Assembly: GCA_016946835.1 (NCBI GenBank)
Contig: JACVTC010000013.1
Location: 1,247,001 to 1,311,000, forward strand
DNA length: 64,000 bases
Direction of reading: 5' to 3'
DNA from: Neocallimastix lanati (nom. inval.)
Lineage: Eukaryota; Neocallimastigomycota; Neocallimastigomycetes; Neocallimastigales; Neocallimastigaceae
Each line of letters starts with the position of its first letter. The stretch's first letter is position 1. A model generated the notes under the pieces. That model was not told the DNA's origin. It saw only the letters and a program-made list of their open reading frames with translations, and searched no databases. This document shows, one piece after another, positions 12,113 to 24,200 of the stretch. The translations under genes and the position numbers were made by a program.

Positions 12113-12606
12113 TATTCATTATCTAAAATTAATTTTTAAATAATTTTGAAAAAAAAAACTTCTGACAAAATATATTATATTAAAATTATTTTTTTATAAA
12201 AGTTATGTAAAAAAAAAAAAAAAAAATTTAACAAATTGAAAATAGAATAAATAGGATGACCATTAAGCTCTCCATAGAAATAAAAGAAATTATTATCACA
12301 GTAGATTCAATATATGAAGCTTTTGCTAGGTGAAAAAAAGGTGGTGTGTTTTCTGTTGATGGCTTGATGAACTTTAAAGATGAATAACATAAGAAAAGCA
12401 ATAATGGTGTTCTTCTATACTAAATTTGTATAAAGAATCAACGTTACTTCTGATAACTCTTTTATTTTCTAATGTACTTGTCATATTACTTTATTCCAAT
12501 TATTATATTTATGTTTATAATAAACATTATTAAAATTACTTTTAAAAAAAAGTTTTTTTTTTTTTTTTTTTTAAATATCATTACGACTTTTTTTTTATTC
12601 TCTTAT
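11933..12606. other. Intergenic with a short coding-like remnant
   Basis: Mostly AT-rich filler with a T tract near 12070-12110. Between about 12255 and 12400 the plus strand reads MTIKLSIEIKEIIITVDS and, after an in-frame stop, KKGGVFSVDGLMNFKDE and a second stop. Composition and residue mix look like protein rather than chance, so this may be a dead gene or transposon fragment. I could not assign a family. Confidence 0.3.
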
Positions 12607-12983
12607 TTAAATAGTTAATAAGATAATAAAAATTTATTGTATTTATCTTTTTATAAATAGAATAATCCTTGTAGTAAAAGTGTAAGAAAAGGCCCATATA
12701 TATATATATTAAAAAAATGAAATACTTTTTTTTTTTTTTTTCTTACTTTAAAAAACTTAGGAATTAAAAATGGTTAACGAACGACTATTTTTAATTAATA
12801 AATAATGACATCAAGGTCATTAAAATAAAAAAAAAAAAAAAAAAAAGAAACATGTTTATTTGATTGTTATTATTAAATAGTTAGCAAGATAATGAAAATT
12901 TATTGTATTTATCTTTTTTTTTTTTTTTATAAATAGAATAATCCTTGTAAGAAAAAACCCACATATCTATTAAAGAAATGAAA

Positions 12984-13021
<38 letters not shown>

Positions 13022-13150
13022 AAAAAGCTTAAGAATTAAAAATGGTTAACGAACGACTATTTTTATTTAATAAATAATGACATCAAGTTCATCGAAATAA
13101 AAAAAAAAAAAAAAAAAAATGAAACATATTTATTTGATTGTTATTATTGA
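12607..13150. repeat. Tandem duplication, two copies of about 266 bp
   Basis: Copy 1 starts at 12607 and copy 2 at 12873. Both share, in order, TTAAATAGTTA, TTTATTGTATTTATC, ATAAATAGAATAATCCTTGTA, a T tract, GAATTAAAAATGGTTAACGAACGAC, AATAATGACATCAAG and TTTATTTGATTGTTATTATT. Differences are mainly in homopolymer length. No open frame is shared; the function, if any, is unknown. Confidence 0.85.
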
Positions 13151-13423
13151 AAAGTTTTTTTTTTTTTTTTTTTTTTTTTCTAGAGTTTTTAATTTTTATT
13201 ATAACAACCATAAATAGTAATTAGTAACTAATAACGAATAATAATGAAATAGTAAATAATTAAAATATTAATAATAAGATGCTCGAGTAAGCCCTAGTAG
13301 TCCTGCAAAAAAAAAAAAAAAAAAAGATAAAATACGAAAAATTAATGAATAATTTAATTATTAATAATATGCTTGATAGGTTTAATTAATCTAAAGATAA
13401 AATTAAATTCTTACACCAAAAAG

Positions 13424-13439
<16 letters not shown>

Positions 13440-13458
<19 letters not shown>

Positions 13459-14180
13459 AATAATCGACCAGAAATGATTTGGTTCTTAAACAAAAAAAAA
13501 CATCCCAATTCCCTTTTTTATAATTTAAATCAATAATTGTCTGCATCTCTTTCCACCAAGAAGGAAGTTAAATAATAATCGGTACCATGTCACATATATA
13601 TTTTACACATTCATTATTCGTAAAATTACTTAAATTAACACGATTCTCACCAATTGAACTATTCAGTACATTATTAGTAATGATACTATTATATTCATTA
13701 TTACTACTAATATTAAAATTTCTATTTTCTCTATCACTAATTCTACTAAATATTAACAATATTATTTCTATTGTTATTATTAATAATATTATATATTTTT
13801 GTTACTACTACCAGAATCTGTATTTGATTCTATATTATTATTTATATCTGTGAGAACAGTGTTTACATTACCATTTGATAGTGGACAATATTTGGAAATT
13901 ATAAAAAAAAAAAATTTTTTTTTTTTTTTTTTCATAAAGAATTTCAATTATCCTTAAAAAAATTTCATTTGAAATTCACGGAAAAGATAGCATTTAGTAA
14001 AACCAATGTTCCAATCGAGGACTACGATATTTCCTGTAATAACAAGGACACCTTTCTGGACAGTCGTCTTCACAATCATCTTGGCAGCTATGGCAACACA
14101 AGCCTCGAATTTATTATCCACATCTGGCACGAAAGTATCCATCGGAAGCCTTCTAAAACGATTGGGAAAAATTAGATAAT
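13440..14180 (-). pseudogene. Degenerate coding-like block, family unknown
   Basis: Several minus-strand stretches with coding-like composition separated by frame changes and stops. In order: 14175-13960, which reads either LPMDTFVPDVDNKFEACVAI or, in the next frame, GLCCHSCQDDCEDDCPERC; about 13890-13790, KYCPLSNGNVNTVLTDINNN; 13759-13570, ending ECVKYICDMVPIII; then a stop; then LPSWWKEMQTIIDLNYKKGN to about 13440. It could be a broken gene or a gene with several exons whose borders I cannot place. The Cys-rich reading has six cysteines in 20 residues. No family assignment is justified. Confidence 0.35.
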
Positions 14181-14460
14181 TGTTCAAATATATCATTTTG
14201 AAATGTTTTTTTTTTTTTTTTTTTTTTTTTCCTTATTACTTGGATATTGATTTTTTTTTTTTTATACAGAAAAAAACTATTAAATGTATTCCTAATGAGT
14301 AAAGAATAAAAAGTTATTCAGATTATAATTAAAATTTTATAATCATTTTAAAAAAAAAAAATCTTTAATAATAAAAATAGAGTTATTTATAAATTATTTA
14401 GATATTATTATTATTATTATTATTACTTTAATATATAAATATATGAATAATTATATATAT

Positions 14461-14495
<35 letters not shown>

Positions 14496-14942
14496 ATCTT
14501 AAAATAATTTTTTAAATTAGTTTTTCAATGTTCATTCATTTATTTTATTTAATATTATTTTATTTTATTTAATTTTATTTTTTCATTTTTATTTCATTTT
14601 TATTTTATTTTTATTTTATTTTTATTTTATTTTTATTTTATTTTTATTTTAATTTATTTTTAATTTCAATTTAATAATAATCTAATTAATAATAAATAAC
14701 TTAATGATTTATATATATCCACAAAAAAAAAAAATATATATTCTAATTATTTCTATAGACTATCTTTCTAAGAATATTATTAATCATTATAATAATAAAT
14801 ATTATTATTTTTCTTATGTTTCTCCTTTTTTTTTTTATTTTAAAAAGAATAAAATAATTTTTTTTTTCTATATGATAATAGAATTGTAGGAGAAAGTTTG
14901 TAGAAAAAAAAATCTTTTTTTTTTTTTTATTTTTTTTTATTT
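14181..14942. other. Intergenic 3' of the CE18 gene
   Basis: AT-rich filler with T tracts and a short (TTTTA)n run at about 14580-14650. Nothing else seen. Confidence 0.5.
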
Positions 14943-17900
14943 TTAAAGCCAGATTTGAGAACAGACAGTATTCATCTTATTACAGATATCATTAACTTCA
15001 TCAGACCAAGGTTGACTCCAACATTCTTTAGCCTTAGCATAGCAATCATTAGATTTATTGGTCTTACAAGTCCAATCATTAGAACTACAGGAAGTCCAAT
15101 TTTGTTTAAAGAAGTCATCATACTTGTTCACTATCACTGGGTCTTTCCTATAAAAATATATCATAATAATAATAATAATAATAATATAATACAAAAAAAA
15201 AGTTTTTTTTTTTTTAATTAATTAGTTAGAAAATATTTATATAAAGATTAATATAATATTTAATATTTAATATTAATTATATATTTATATTTATATATAT
15301 ATTTATAATCTTTTTTTTTTTTTTTTTTTTTTATCATTATTTTTTTTTTTATCATTATTTTTTTTTTTATCATTATTTTTTTTTTTTATCATTATTTTTT
15401 TTTTATTTTTTCTTTTTTTAATTTTATTTCTTTTTTATTAGAAAATATTTACTTGACATAGGTCCAAATATTGGAACAGATGGTATTCATTTCATTACAT
15501 AATTCAGTATTTTCAGGATAAGGAACTCTTTGCCAGCATGAATTTACGCTTGAGTAACATTTGTCAGATTGGATCTGTTTACATTGGTACTCTTGGTTTC
15601 CACAGAAGTACCAGTCAGTTGCAAAGAAGTCAGCATACCGTTGACGGTATGTAGTATCTGTTGGGGTAGTAGTGCTTGAATTGGTTGGAGAGAGGATAGA
15701 AGTTGTCGTACTTGTTGGTTCTTGATGAACTGTTGTAACTGGGGTTTGATAATTGATTGTTGTTGTTGTTGTTGTTTGTTGTAAGGTAGAACTCCCGCCG
15801 CCGTTGTTATCCCATTTTATGGGAGGATTCAATTTTACGGTTTGATGAGTCGCACCATCAACGGTTACCCAAACCGTTAAGGGATCATTACCCAATTGTT
15901 CATAGGTGAATCCGGATTCTCTGACAACGTCAGCTGGAACGGTTAAGGGAAGGACACATTGAGTTGCCGTTGGGGTAGAAATAAGAATTTCGGTAGCATA
16001 GCCATTCACAATGGAAATTTTATAACTGGCATTACATTGTTTTGCCTTTAAGCGATCAATGCTCAATTTATTGAGGTCATCTAACTTCATGGAAACCAGA
16101 GGCCAATTAGCATATTTATTGTAGAGGTCGACGACCGCCTCGATCCAGTGTTGTAATAAACTCTTATGATTATTGGAATCGTCACTTCTAAGGTTAGCTT
16201 GATGGAATTGATGGGCCTCGTGACGAAGCAGCATAATTAATCGCAAGACACGTGTACTTTCACGCTCCAACAATTGGCTCCAAGTGCTTTCACCTCCGAA
16301 GTAGCTGTAGTACATCGAATTATAGATGTAGGTATTTTCTTCAGGGGTACTGGCATAGTAATAAATTTCAGTGGGGGAACGAGCCACAATAGGGAAATCC
16401 GCGAGATGACTAGTTTTTTCGGTAGTGATGAACGGAAGGTAAGGGTTAGCGGTATTGGTAATATCAGAACGTGATATATCCCCGGTAGCAGAGTAGATAC
16501 CATATTGTCGGAAGACCTCCAAGGCATCTCCGTTATGCAGGCCAGAAATTTGAGGGGTGATAATGGAAGCGCCTGACCACCATTCTTCACCGACGAGATC
16601 TAATTTTTTAGCGACCTCAATGTTCACACGAATTTCATTATCGACATCGGTTCTGGAAGCATTATCCAAATTTTCATGAGTGAAAGTATGCGAACACCAA
16701 AAGAAGTTTGCACGATTTTCCTTGACCTTAAAGTACTTATACAATTCATCTTTGGCAAGGTAGTCCTCTGTCCAATTGGGTTCATAATGTTCGACGGGCC
16801 AGTTCTTCATGCCTTCTCCCATGGGTTTAATGAAGTCAAGGGCGACGTAGCGATTACCATCCACCATAAGTTGATCTTCAGGAGGCAATAGACCATTACC
16901 ATTGAACGCTAAATCAATATCAAATCTGGAGCCAGCAGGCATTTTTTGAATAATTTCCTTTTTAAACTTGAGATAATCTTCAAAATCCGCTTTTGATACA
17001 CGGAATTCATGGTCATTGAGAACAATACCCGAATCATATTTTTGGGCGGTGGAAACCAAATTAGTGGAGATGAAGACATCATCGATATGAGGACAGAAAG
17101 TGATTCTACGGATACCGTTGTAGAGGGTATGAGTACCCCAATGAATCCATAGGTGATTTAAAACAATGGTATCGAGAGACCAAGAAGCCGTTGGAAGATA
17201 AAAGTTTAAACGTTCACGACCATCTGCTAATTTTACGTAGGTAGCCCCCACCGTTCTATCAGGAATTTCAGCACATGGTTCAAAGTAGAAAACAGGAGTA
17301 GCAACGCTGGGATCCGAAATAAGTACTGGGGTATGATAGAAATTATTACTATTAATATTATTTTTTGAAAAAAAATAAAATGATTTAGTTGTTATTTAGT
17401 ATATTTTAATAATTTAAAAATATATATATATATATAATATATATATTATTGTATGCATATGTATAAGTAACAAATAATAATAATGATAATAATAATAAAT
17501 AATTGTAAAAATTAATATAATTACTAAAATCAAAAACTGATAATAAATAATAGTAATTAAATATAGTAATTAAATGTATTATAGTAATTAAATACTATAA
17601 TACACTAATTACTATTACTAATACAAATAATGACTAATAATCATAATGAGTAATGATTAATTAATAGTAATACTAATTATATGAATTATGATAATTATAT
17701 TAATCATAATAATTGTAATCAATAATAATTATATTTATAATAATAATATTAGAATAATAATAATAATAACAACGACGACGACAACAACAACAAAAAATAA
17801 TAAAAATAATATGAATGATAATAAATTTTTATTATAATAAAAAAAAAAAAAAAAAAAAAATATACTTTGTAGCAATTGGGGCATCCTTTTTAATACCAGC

Positions 17901-18392
17901 TTTTTTGTAGATATCATTAGCGATGTCATTATCAGCACCAACAATTTTTTGAATGTAGGTATTCCCCCATGAAGCGACATCATAAATTTTAGTTCCCGTT
18001 TCAGCTTCAGGGGTATCTGAGAAGGTCACACGACGGATATTATAGGTTTGTTCATAGTTGCTTAGATAGGACCATTGTTCATCGGATAGAGAAGAAGTGT
18101 AGCTACCATCAATCGTAATTGAAGAGAGATGACCGGAAGTGATGATGATTAAATAATATTTTGGATTTCCTCCTTCATCAAAGAGAGGTAAATTTCCTTC
18201 CAGGACATTATTTGTATTATTAATTAAGATATCATCATGATCAATACCATAGGATTCTAAACCGTATACAATATTTTGGAAGGTTTCATCCTCTTGAGTA
18301 TGTAAAATTAATGTCTTTAACCCAATAGTGTATGAATGCACATAAGTAATGCAAAAGTAAGTCAACAGTAATATTTTAAATATTATATTCAT
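14943..18392 (-). CDS. Secreted CE18 (Agd3-like) polysaccharide deacetylase with two C-terminal six-Cys modules
   Basis: Three exons in phase: 18392-17866, 17348-15453, 15147-14943; 875 residues. The protein follows Aspergillus Agd3, the galactosaminogalactan deacetylase that founded CE18. Residues 1-20 are a signal peptide. An N-terminal domain like Agd3's carbohydrate-binding part follows (SYGIDHDDILI, SLSDEQWSYLSNYEQTYNIR). Then WSLDTIVLNHLWIHWGT, GIRRITFCPHIDDVF (Asp pair about 265-266) and WCSHTFTHENLD (about 394-403), which holds the NodB motif H-[ST]-x-x-H; SGLHNGDAL and HQFHQANLR are also kept. About 686-746 is a Thr-rich linker. Two 60-residue modules end the protein, each with spacing C-x6-C-x7-C-x6-C-x12-C-x6-C, the last one on its own exon. 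Likely role: removing acetyl groups from an extracellular amino-sugar polymer, its own or a foreign one. The substrate and the modules' job are unknown. Confidence 0.9.
14949..15700 (-). other. Tandem six-cysteine modules
   Basis: Module 1 (exon 2, about 15630-15453) and module 2 (exon 3, 15147-14943) share FF..[DN]W, CYSSVNSCW/CYAKAKECW and C-N-x-M-N-T-[IV]-C-S-x-I-W. All six cysteines have identical spacing in both. A single intron falls exactly between them, as expected from exon duplication. They do not follow the gut-fungal dockerin (CBM10) pattern or CBM1. By position, after a Thr-rich linker at the end of a secreted enzyme, they may serve for binding to a carbohydrate or to a scaffold. 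Confidence 0.75.
15309..15405. repeat. Intronic T-tract/ATCATTA minisatellite
   Basis: Four spaced copies of ATCATTATTTTTTTTTT within the intron that separates the two six-Cys modules. Confidence 0.7.
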
Positions 18393-20326
18393 TTTTTTTT
18401 TTTTTTTTTTTGTATTATTTATTTATTTATATATATATATATATTTAATTTTTTTTTAATTTCTTTTTTTTCTCTTTTTTTCTTTTTTTTCTATTCTTTT
18501 ATTATCAAACCTCAATCAATTATATTTATAATTATATATTTCTACTTATGTAAGTAGATAATATTAATTTAACAAAAAAAAAAATTTAAAAAAAAATTTT
18601 TTTTTTTTTTTTTTTTTTTTGAAGCTTCTATTATGATATAATTAATAATTTTACTATTATTATATATATATATATTTTTTTTTTTTATTTAATTATTTTA
18701 ATAATAATTATAATAATATTTATATTTTATTTTTATTTTTATTTTTTATTATTATTATTTTTTTTTTTTAATTATATATATAAATATATATTTTAAGCAT
18801 TTTGTCTCACATTCATTTTTCAATAAATGTTTAGTAAATAAAATTTTGTATAATAATTTCTGAAAAGAAAAAAAAAAAAAAAAAATTAAACGTTAATTCA
18901 ATAAATTTTTTTTTTTTTTTTTTTTTTTTTTAAATATTTAACATCTTAAAAAAAAAATAATAATAATAAATAAATAAATAAATAAATTTAAATTGAATAA
19001 ATAATTAAAATAATCTTTGTGTTATTTTATTTTATTTTATTTTATATTTTTCTAGGAAAAAAAAAATTATTATAAAAATATTAATAAAAAATAGTAAAAA
19101 TATTAAGATAAAGAATATTCGTTTTAACAATTAATTTTTTTTTTTTTTTTTAAAAAAAAAAATATTTTAAACTAATACTTTATTAATTTTATTAAATAAT
19201 ATTTTTTTTTTTTTTTTTTTTATTATATATTTTTTTATTATATGATCAATATATATATATATATATATTTTTATTTTTAAAAAAGAAATTTATAATCATT
19301 TTTCCATATACAATACAAAATAATATCAATATTTAAATATATTAATTTTGAAAACACATATAGAAACAAAAATATTTAAAAATTATAGATATAGATATAT
19401 AAAGAAAATAGAATTTATATAATTAATAATTTTTGTATTTGTAAAATAATAAATATAGAGCTATACATTTATTAATAGTCTAAGAAGTAAAAGAAATCCC
19501 TGGAAAATTATATATAGATTTCATAAAGTATAAATATTTACATTAAATAAAAAAAAAAAAAAATTGACTTTCAATAACTCTAAATGACTTTTTTTTTTTT
19601 GGATAAATAAATAAATAAATAAATATTAAATTAATATAAAAGTGTATCCCATGCTAATAATTTACTAGTAATTTCTCTTTACAAAATAAAAAAAAAAATA
19701 TATATATATATTATATATATATATGAAAAATAAAAAGATTTATATAAACTTTTTATTTTTCAAAATGTTATTTATATATATAAAACTTTTTTTTTTCTAA
19801 TAAATATTTAATGGATTAAAAATAATAAATAATAAATAATAATAATAATAATAATAATAATATTAATGAAAAAAAAAAAAAAAAAAAAAAAAAAAACAGA
19901 AATATTAACGGAAAAGATCCTAGATCTTTTAGTGTTTTATCTCAGTCCTAAGAGTATGCCTGGTCGGTCAGCGCGCCAAACAATGCTTGAAGAAGTCTAA
20001 ACGTAAAAAGGCGGTTATTCAGGTAGGGTGTGGGGGTGACTTTACTTCAACCTCAACTTCAACCTCAATATTGGGCTGAAATCAAGGGTGATACACACCA
20101 GAAAAAAAGTGTTAGTTAAGATGTATTAGTTAAGATTTATATTAAGATTTATAGATGTTATAAATATTATATATTTAAAAATTTTCTATTTTGTATATAT
20201 ATATATATTATATTCATAAGTTTTTTTTTTTTTTTAAAATATTTTATTTCAAATTAAAAAAGTTTCCCATTTAAAAAAAAAAATAAATAAATAAATGAAA
20301 TAATTTATTTAAACTTTAATAATAAT

Positions 20327-20362
<36 letters not shown>

Positions 20363-20696
20363 CTTTTTTAACATAATAATTTTTATTATAGAAGATAAGA
20401 CATCTATCATCTCTCTCTGAATTAATTATTAATTTGAATAATTGAAAATAAAAAGTTTAATTATATTTATCTCTTTATATAATAAAAAAAAAAGTTAAAT
20501 ATAGTAAATGAGAATAATAATAATAAATATACTTATACTCATATATATATATATAAATAGATTAATAAATAAATATATAAATTAAAAAAAAAAATAAAAT
20601 AATTAAAATATTATCTCTTTTGTAATACATACACACTTATTTATCATCATTTGTAAGTTTAATGATAGATAATATATTTTAATTAATAAAAAAAAG

Positions 20697-20727
<31 letters not shown>

Positions 20728-21183
20728 TTAATGACATACTAAATTAAATTATGAATAGTTTTAAACAATTAAATAGTTAATTATTTTTGAAGTAATAATC
20801 ATATTAATAAATAAAAATAATTACTTTGATTTTTTTTTTTTTATAATATATCATTAGAAAAAAAAAAAAAAAAACTTTTATTATTATTATTATTATTATT
20901 TTTTTTTTTTTATTTTTCTATTATGAATAAATCTATATAACTTTAAAATTTTATATATTTATTAATATTATATATTCACATTTTATTAAAAAAAAAAAAA
21001 CAACTATTGTATATTAATATTTTTTATTTTATTTTTATTTTTATTTTTTTTTTTTTAAAAAAAAAAAAATTAATTGAGAAAAAGGAAAAAAAAAAAAAAA
21101 AAAAAAAAAAAAGATATAATATACATACATATATATATTAGTATAATATATATATATATATACTTTTTATTAAATCATAGTTA
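18393..21183. other. Divergent intergenic region between the CE18 paralogues
   Basis: Both CE18 genes start at its edges and read outward, so it holds both promoters. It is AT-rich with many A and T tracts, apart from one G+C-richer island near 19905-20110 listed separately. No specific promoter element can be named. Confidence 0.6.
19905..20110. other. Unidentified G+C-rich island
   Basis: About 200 bp with normal base composition inside extreme A+T. It contains GAAAAGATCCTAGATCTTTT (imperfect inverted repeat), GGTCGGTCAGCGCGCC and a direct repeat of TTCAACCTCAAC. One plus-strand frame stays open for about 55 codons, with KKSKRKKAVIQVGCGGDF and then a Thr-Ser run before a stop. It does not match the SINE at 11475. 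Candidates are a fragment of a transposable element, a Pol III RNA or a lost exon; none can be supported. Confidence 0.45.
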
Positions 21184-21216
21184 ATGATTTTACAATTATT
21201 AAAATTAAAAAATAAA

Positions 21217-24200
21217 ATGAAGCTTTTTCGTAAGGCTTCATTTATATTATCGACAGTCCTAGGCGTAAGTCGAGCTGCCAATAAAGTCGATCAAATTTAT
21301 GGTCGAATTGGATTAAGAGCTTTAGTTCTTTCCACGGAGAAACCTGAAAGTATTTTAACCTCATTAGCTTCCTATGCCATTGCCTATGATAATTTAATCT
21401 ATAACTGTGAAAATCCCATAGAAGATGATTTATACCTTCTCGATGAAAATACCGGTAATCCCAAATATAATATGATTGTAGTGGCTAATGGTGGTATGAA
21501 ATGTAAATGTAATGGAAAGGAGGAGAGTGTCTTAAAAAAGGAACATTGGGAGGCCTTAAATATCTATGAAGCTAAATATAATATTAGAAGTGTCATTATT
21601 AATGAGAATACAGATGGATTAGTAGAAGAAGAACTTGGCATTAAATCATTTGAATTTAAAGGGGAAAAGAAGAGTACAGTCTCTTTACAAACTGCAGATA
21701 ATTCATTTACCCATACTCTTTTTAATACAGCTGGAATTCATGAAAATGCTCCATTAAATACTTTTAGGTAATACATAAGAAAAAATAAATATATATATAT
21801 ATATATATATAAAAGGAATTATTTTTTCTTATTTATTTATATATTTATATTATTATTAGTAATATTATTCAATATAAAATATATTTATTTAATTCTACTT
21901 TTTTTTTTTTTTTTGTTTGTTTTGTTTTGTTTTATTTATTAATATTAAATGTATTAATTGTGAATTAATTTAAAAAAAAAAAAAATTATCAATTTTTATA
22001 TTATATTATATATATATTATATTTTTTTTTGTGTATGTGTGTATTATTCACTTATTTATTTAATATATATTTCAAATATACCTTGTAAAAAAAAAAAATT
22101 TACTTTCCATCGATGCTAGCTTAAATTATAATTTAGCAAAAATTGTAGATGATAAGAAATCAACCCCTGTCTTATACTATGATATTAAAAATGAATCCTC
22201 CGACGAAAGACCAGTGGCTGCTGTTTATTCGGTATTAAAGGACGGCAATGAACGATTAACCTTCTTTATGTCTAGTAATTCAAGTAGGTTTAATAAAATA
22301 TCTTTTTTTTTTTTTTTTTTTATCATAATTATTAATTTATAATAAATATATTAAATAATAATAATGATAATGAATGAATAATAATGAATTTAAAAATATT
22401 TTATTTTTAAAATAATAAATTAACAATTAAAAAAATAAAATAAAAAAATAAAAAATAAAATAAAATAAAATAAATTAAAATAAAATAAAATAAAAATATA
22501 ATATATACGTATAAAAAAACAAAAACAAAAACAAAAACAAAAAAAAAAAAAAAAATCAATTCATAAATCAATAATTAAGGATCAATCACCAGCATCATTA
22601 TTAATCACCTCTGGATTCCATGGGCCTCCAAGAATTTGTATACAGGATTTAGAAGAGTTTACCTTACTCAACATATTGATGATATATTCAGTTCTGAGGA
22701 ATTAGTTTCAACCAATGATAAATACTATACAGTAAATGTTTTTTTTTTTTTTTTTTTTTTTTAGAAAAAAAAACTTTATTATACAATAATAATATATTAT
22801 ATCAATTGTATACCCATTATTATTTCTAATTATATTTACAAATATTAATAATTTTTATATAAATAATCTTTATATATATATATATATAACAAATATTAAA
22901 TGAATATTTAAAACATAATTATATTTATATAATAATATCTTTTATGAAAACTAATATTAATATTAAAATTAAAATTAAAAATTTTTTAAAAAAAAAAAAA
23001 AGTCCAATGAAAACTATAGAAATACTAAGGAAGATTTCGATAATGCCATTCAATATCAAAATGATATATTACAAAAAATGCCAGAAGGTTCAACTTATCG
23101 TCTAGAATTGGCTTTTAATGGTTACGGTTTAATAGAAAATACAATGTAAGCTTCAATACATATAATAAAATTATAAATTATTAAATATTTATATATATAT
23201 ATAATGTATAAATCTATCATTTATTTTTATATATACATATATATATATATACTTTTATTATATATTTTAAAATGAATAAATATAATTTATTTTACAATAA
23301 CTAACTTTTATCTAACATATTTAACCATCATTATTCTTAAAAAATCAAAATAAAAATAAAATAAAATCTTATACTTTATACTATATTTTATTTTATTTTA
23401 TTTAATATTTTTATTTTTATTTAATATTTTTTTATTTATTATTTTTATTTATTATTTTTATTTATTATTTTTATTTATTATTTTTATTTATTATTTTTAT
23501 TTATTATTTTTATTTATTTTTTATTATTTATTATTTATTATTTATTATTATTTTTTTTACTTTCCTTTTATTTAATTAGCTATAATTTTAACATCACTGA
23601 AAATCTTAAAGTGTCCGATACCTATGTTAATCCCAAAGGATATGGGGTGAGTCGATGGCCCCATTTCCCTTACGATATTCAATGGTTAGAATCAGAACTC
23701 TCCTCCAAAAATACCTTGTATAATTTCATAAAGTATAAAGAAAAGAAAGGAAGCTTCTACTGGAGTTCTCATGGATTTACACATCAAAACTTAAATATTG
23801 CTACCGTTGAAGACGTCACCAATCAAATTCAAACCAATGCGAAGATGGCCGTTCGTCTCGGTATCCCTGAAGAAAATCTATCCAAGAAAACCATAATCCC
23901 TCCTGAAAGTTCAGGTTTACATAATGTCGATGCCATTGAAACCTTCTTAAGTCAAGGGATCACCTGTGCTTCCGGTAACCTCTACCGTTCGGATATTACG
24001 AATGATGAATTCTACGAAAAAAAAATATATTTACCGTGGCGAACGACAAAGGCCTCCAGTAATATCGCCAATTTCCCTGTCATTCCTCGTATTCCTACCG
24101 TCATCTTCAGTGGCTGCTCCACCCCTCAAGAAAATATGGTCAAGTTTAATCGAATGCATGAAGGTACCGGCATTGGCGTTACCGCCTCCTCCTTTGATGA

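Noticed and set aside
14943-15700. Six-Cys modules as classical gut-fungal dockerins (CBM10)
   Set aside because: Dockerins have a shorter, different Cys/Trp pattern; the spacing here does not fit.
16237-16891. Open frames antisense or overlapping to the CE18 exon
   Set aside because: They are shadows of the well-supported 632-codon exon; residues show no family pattern.
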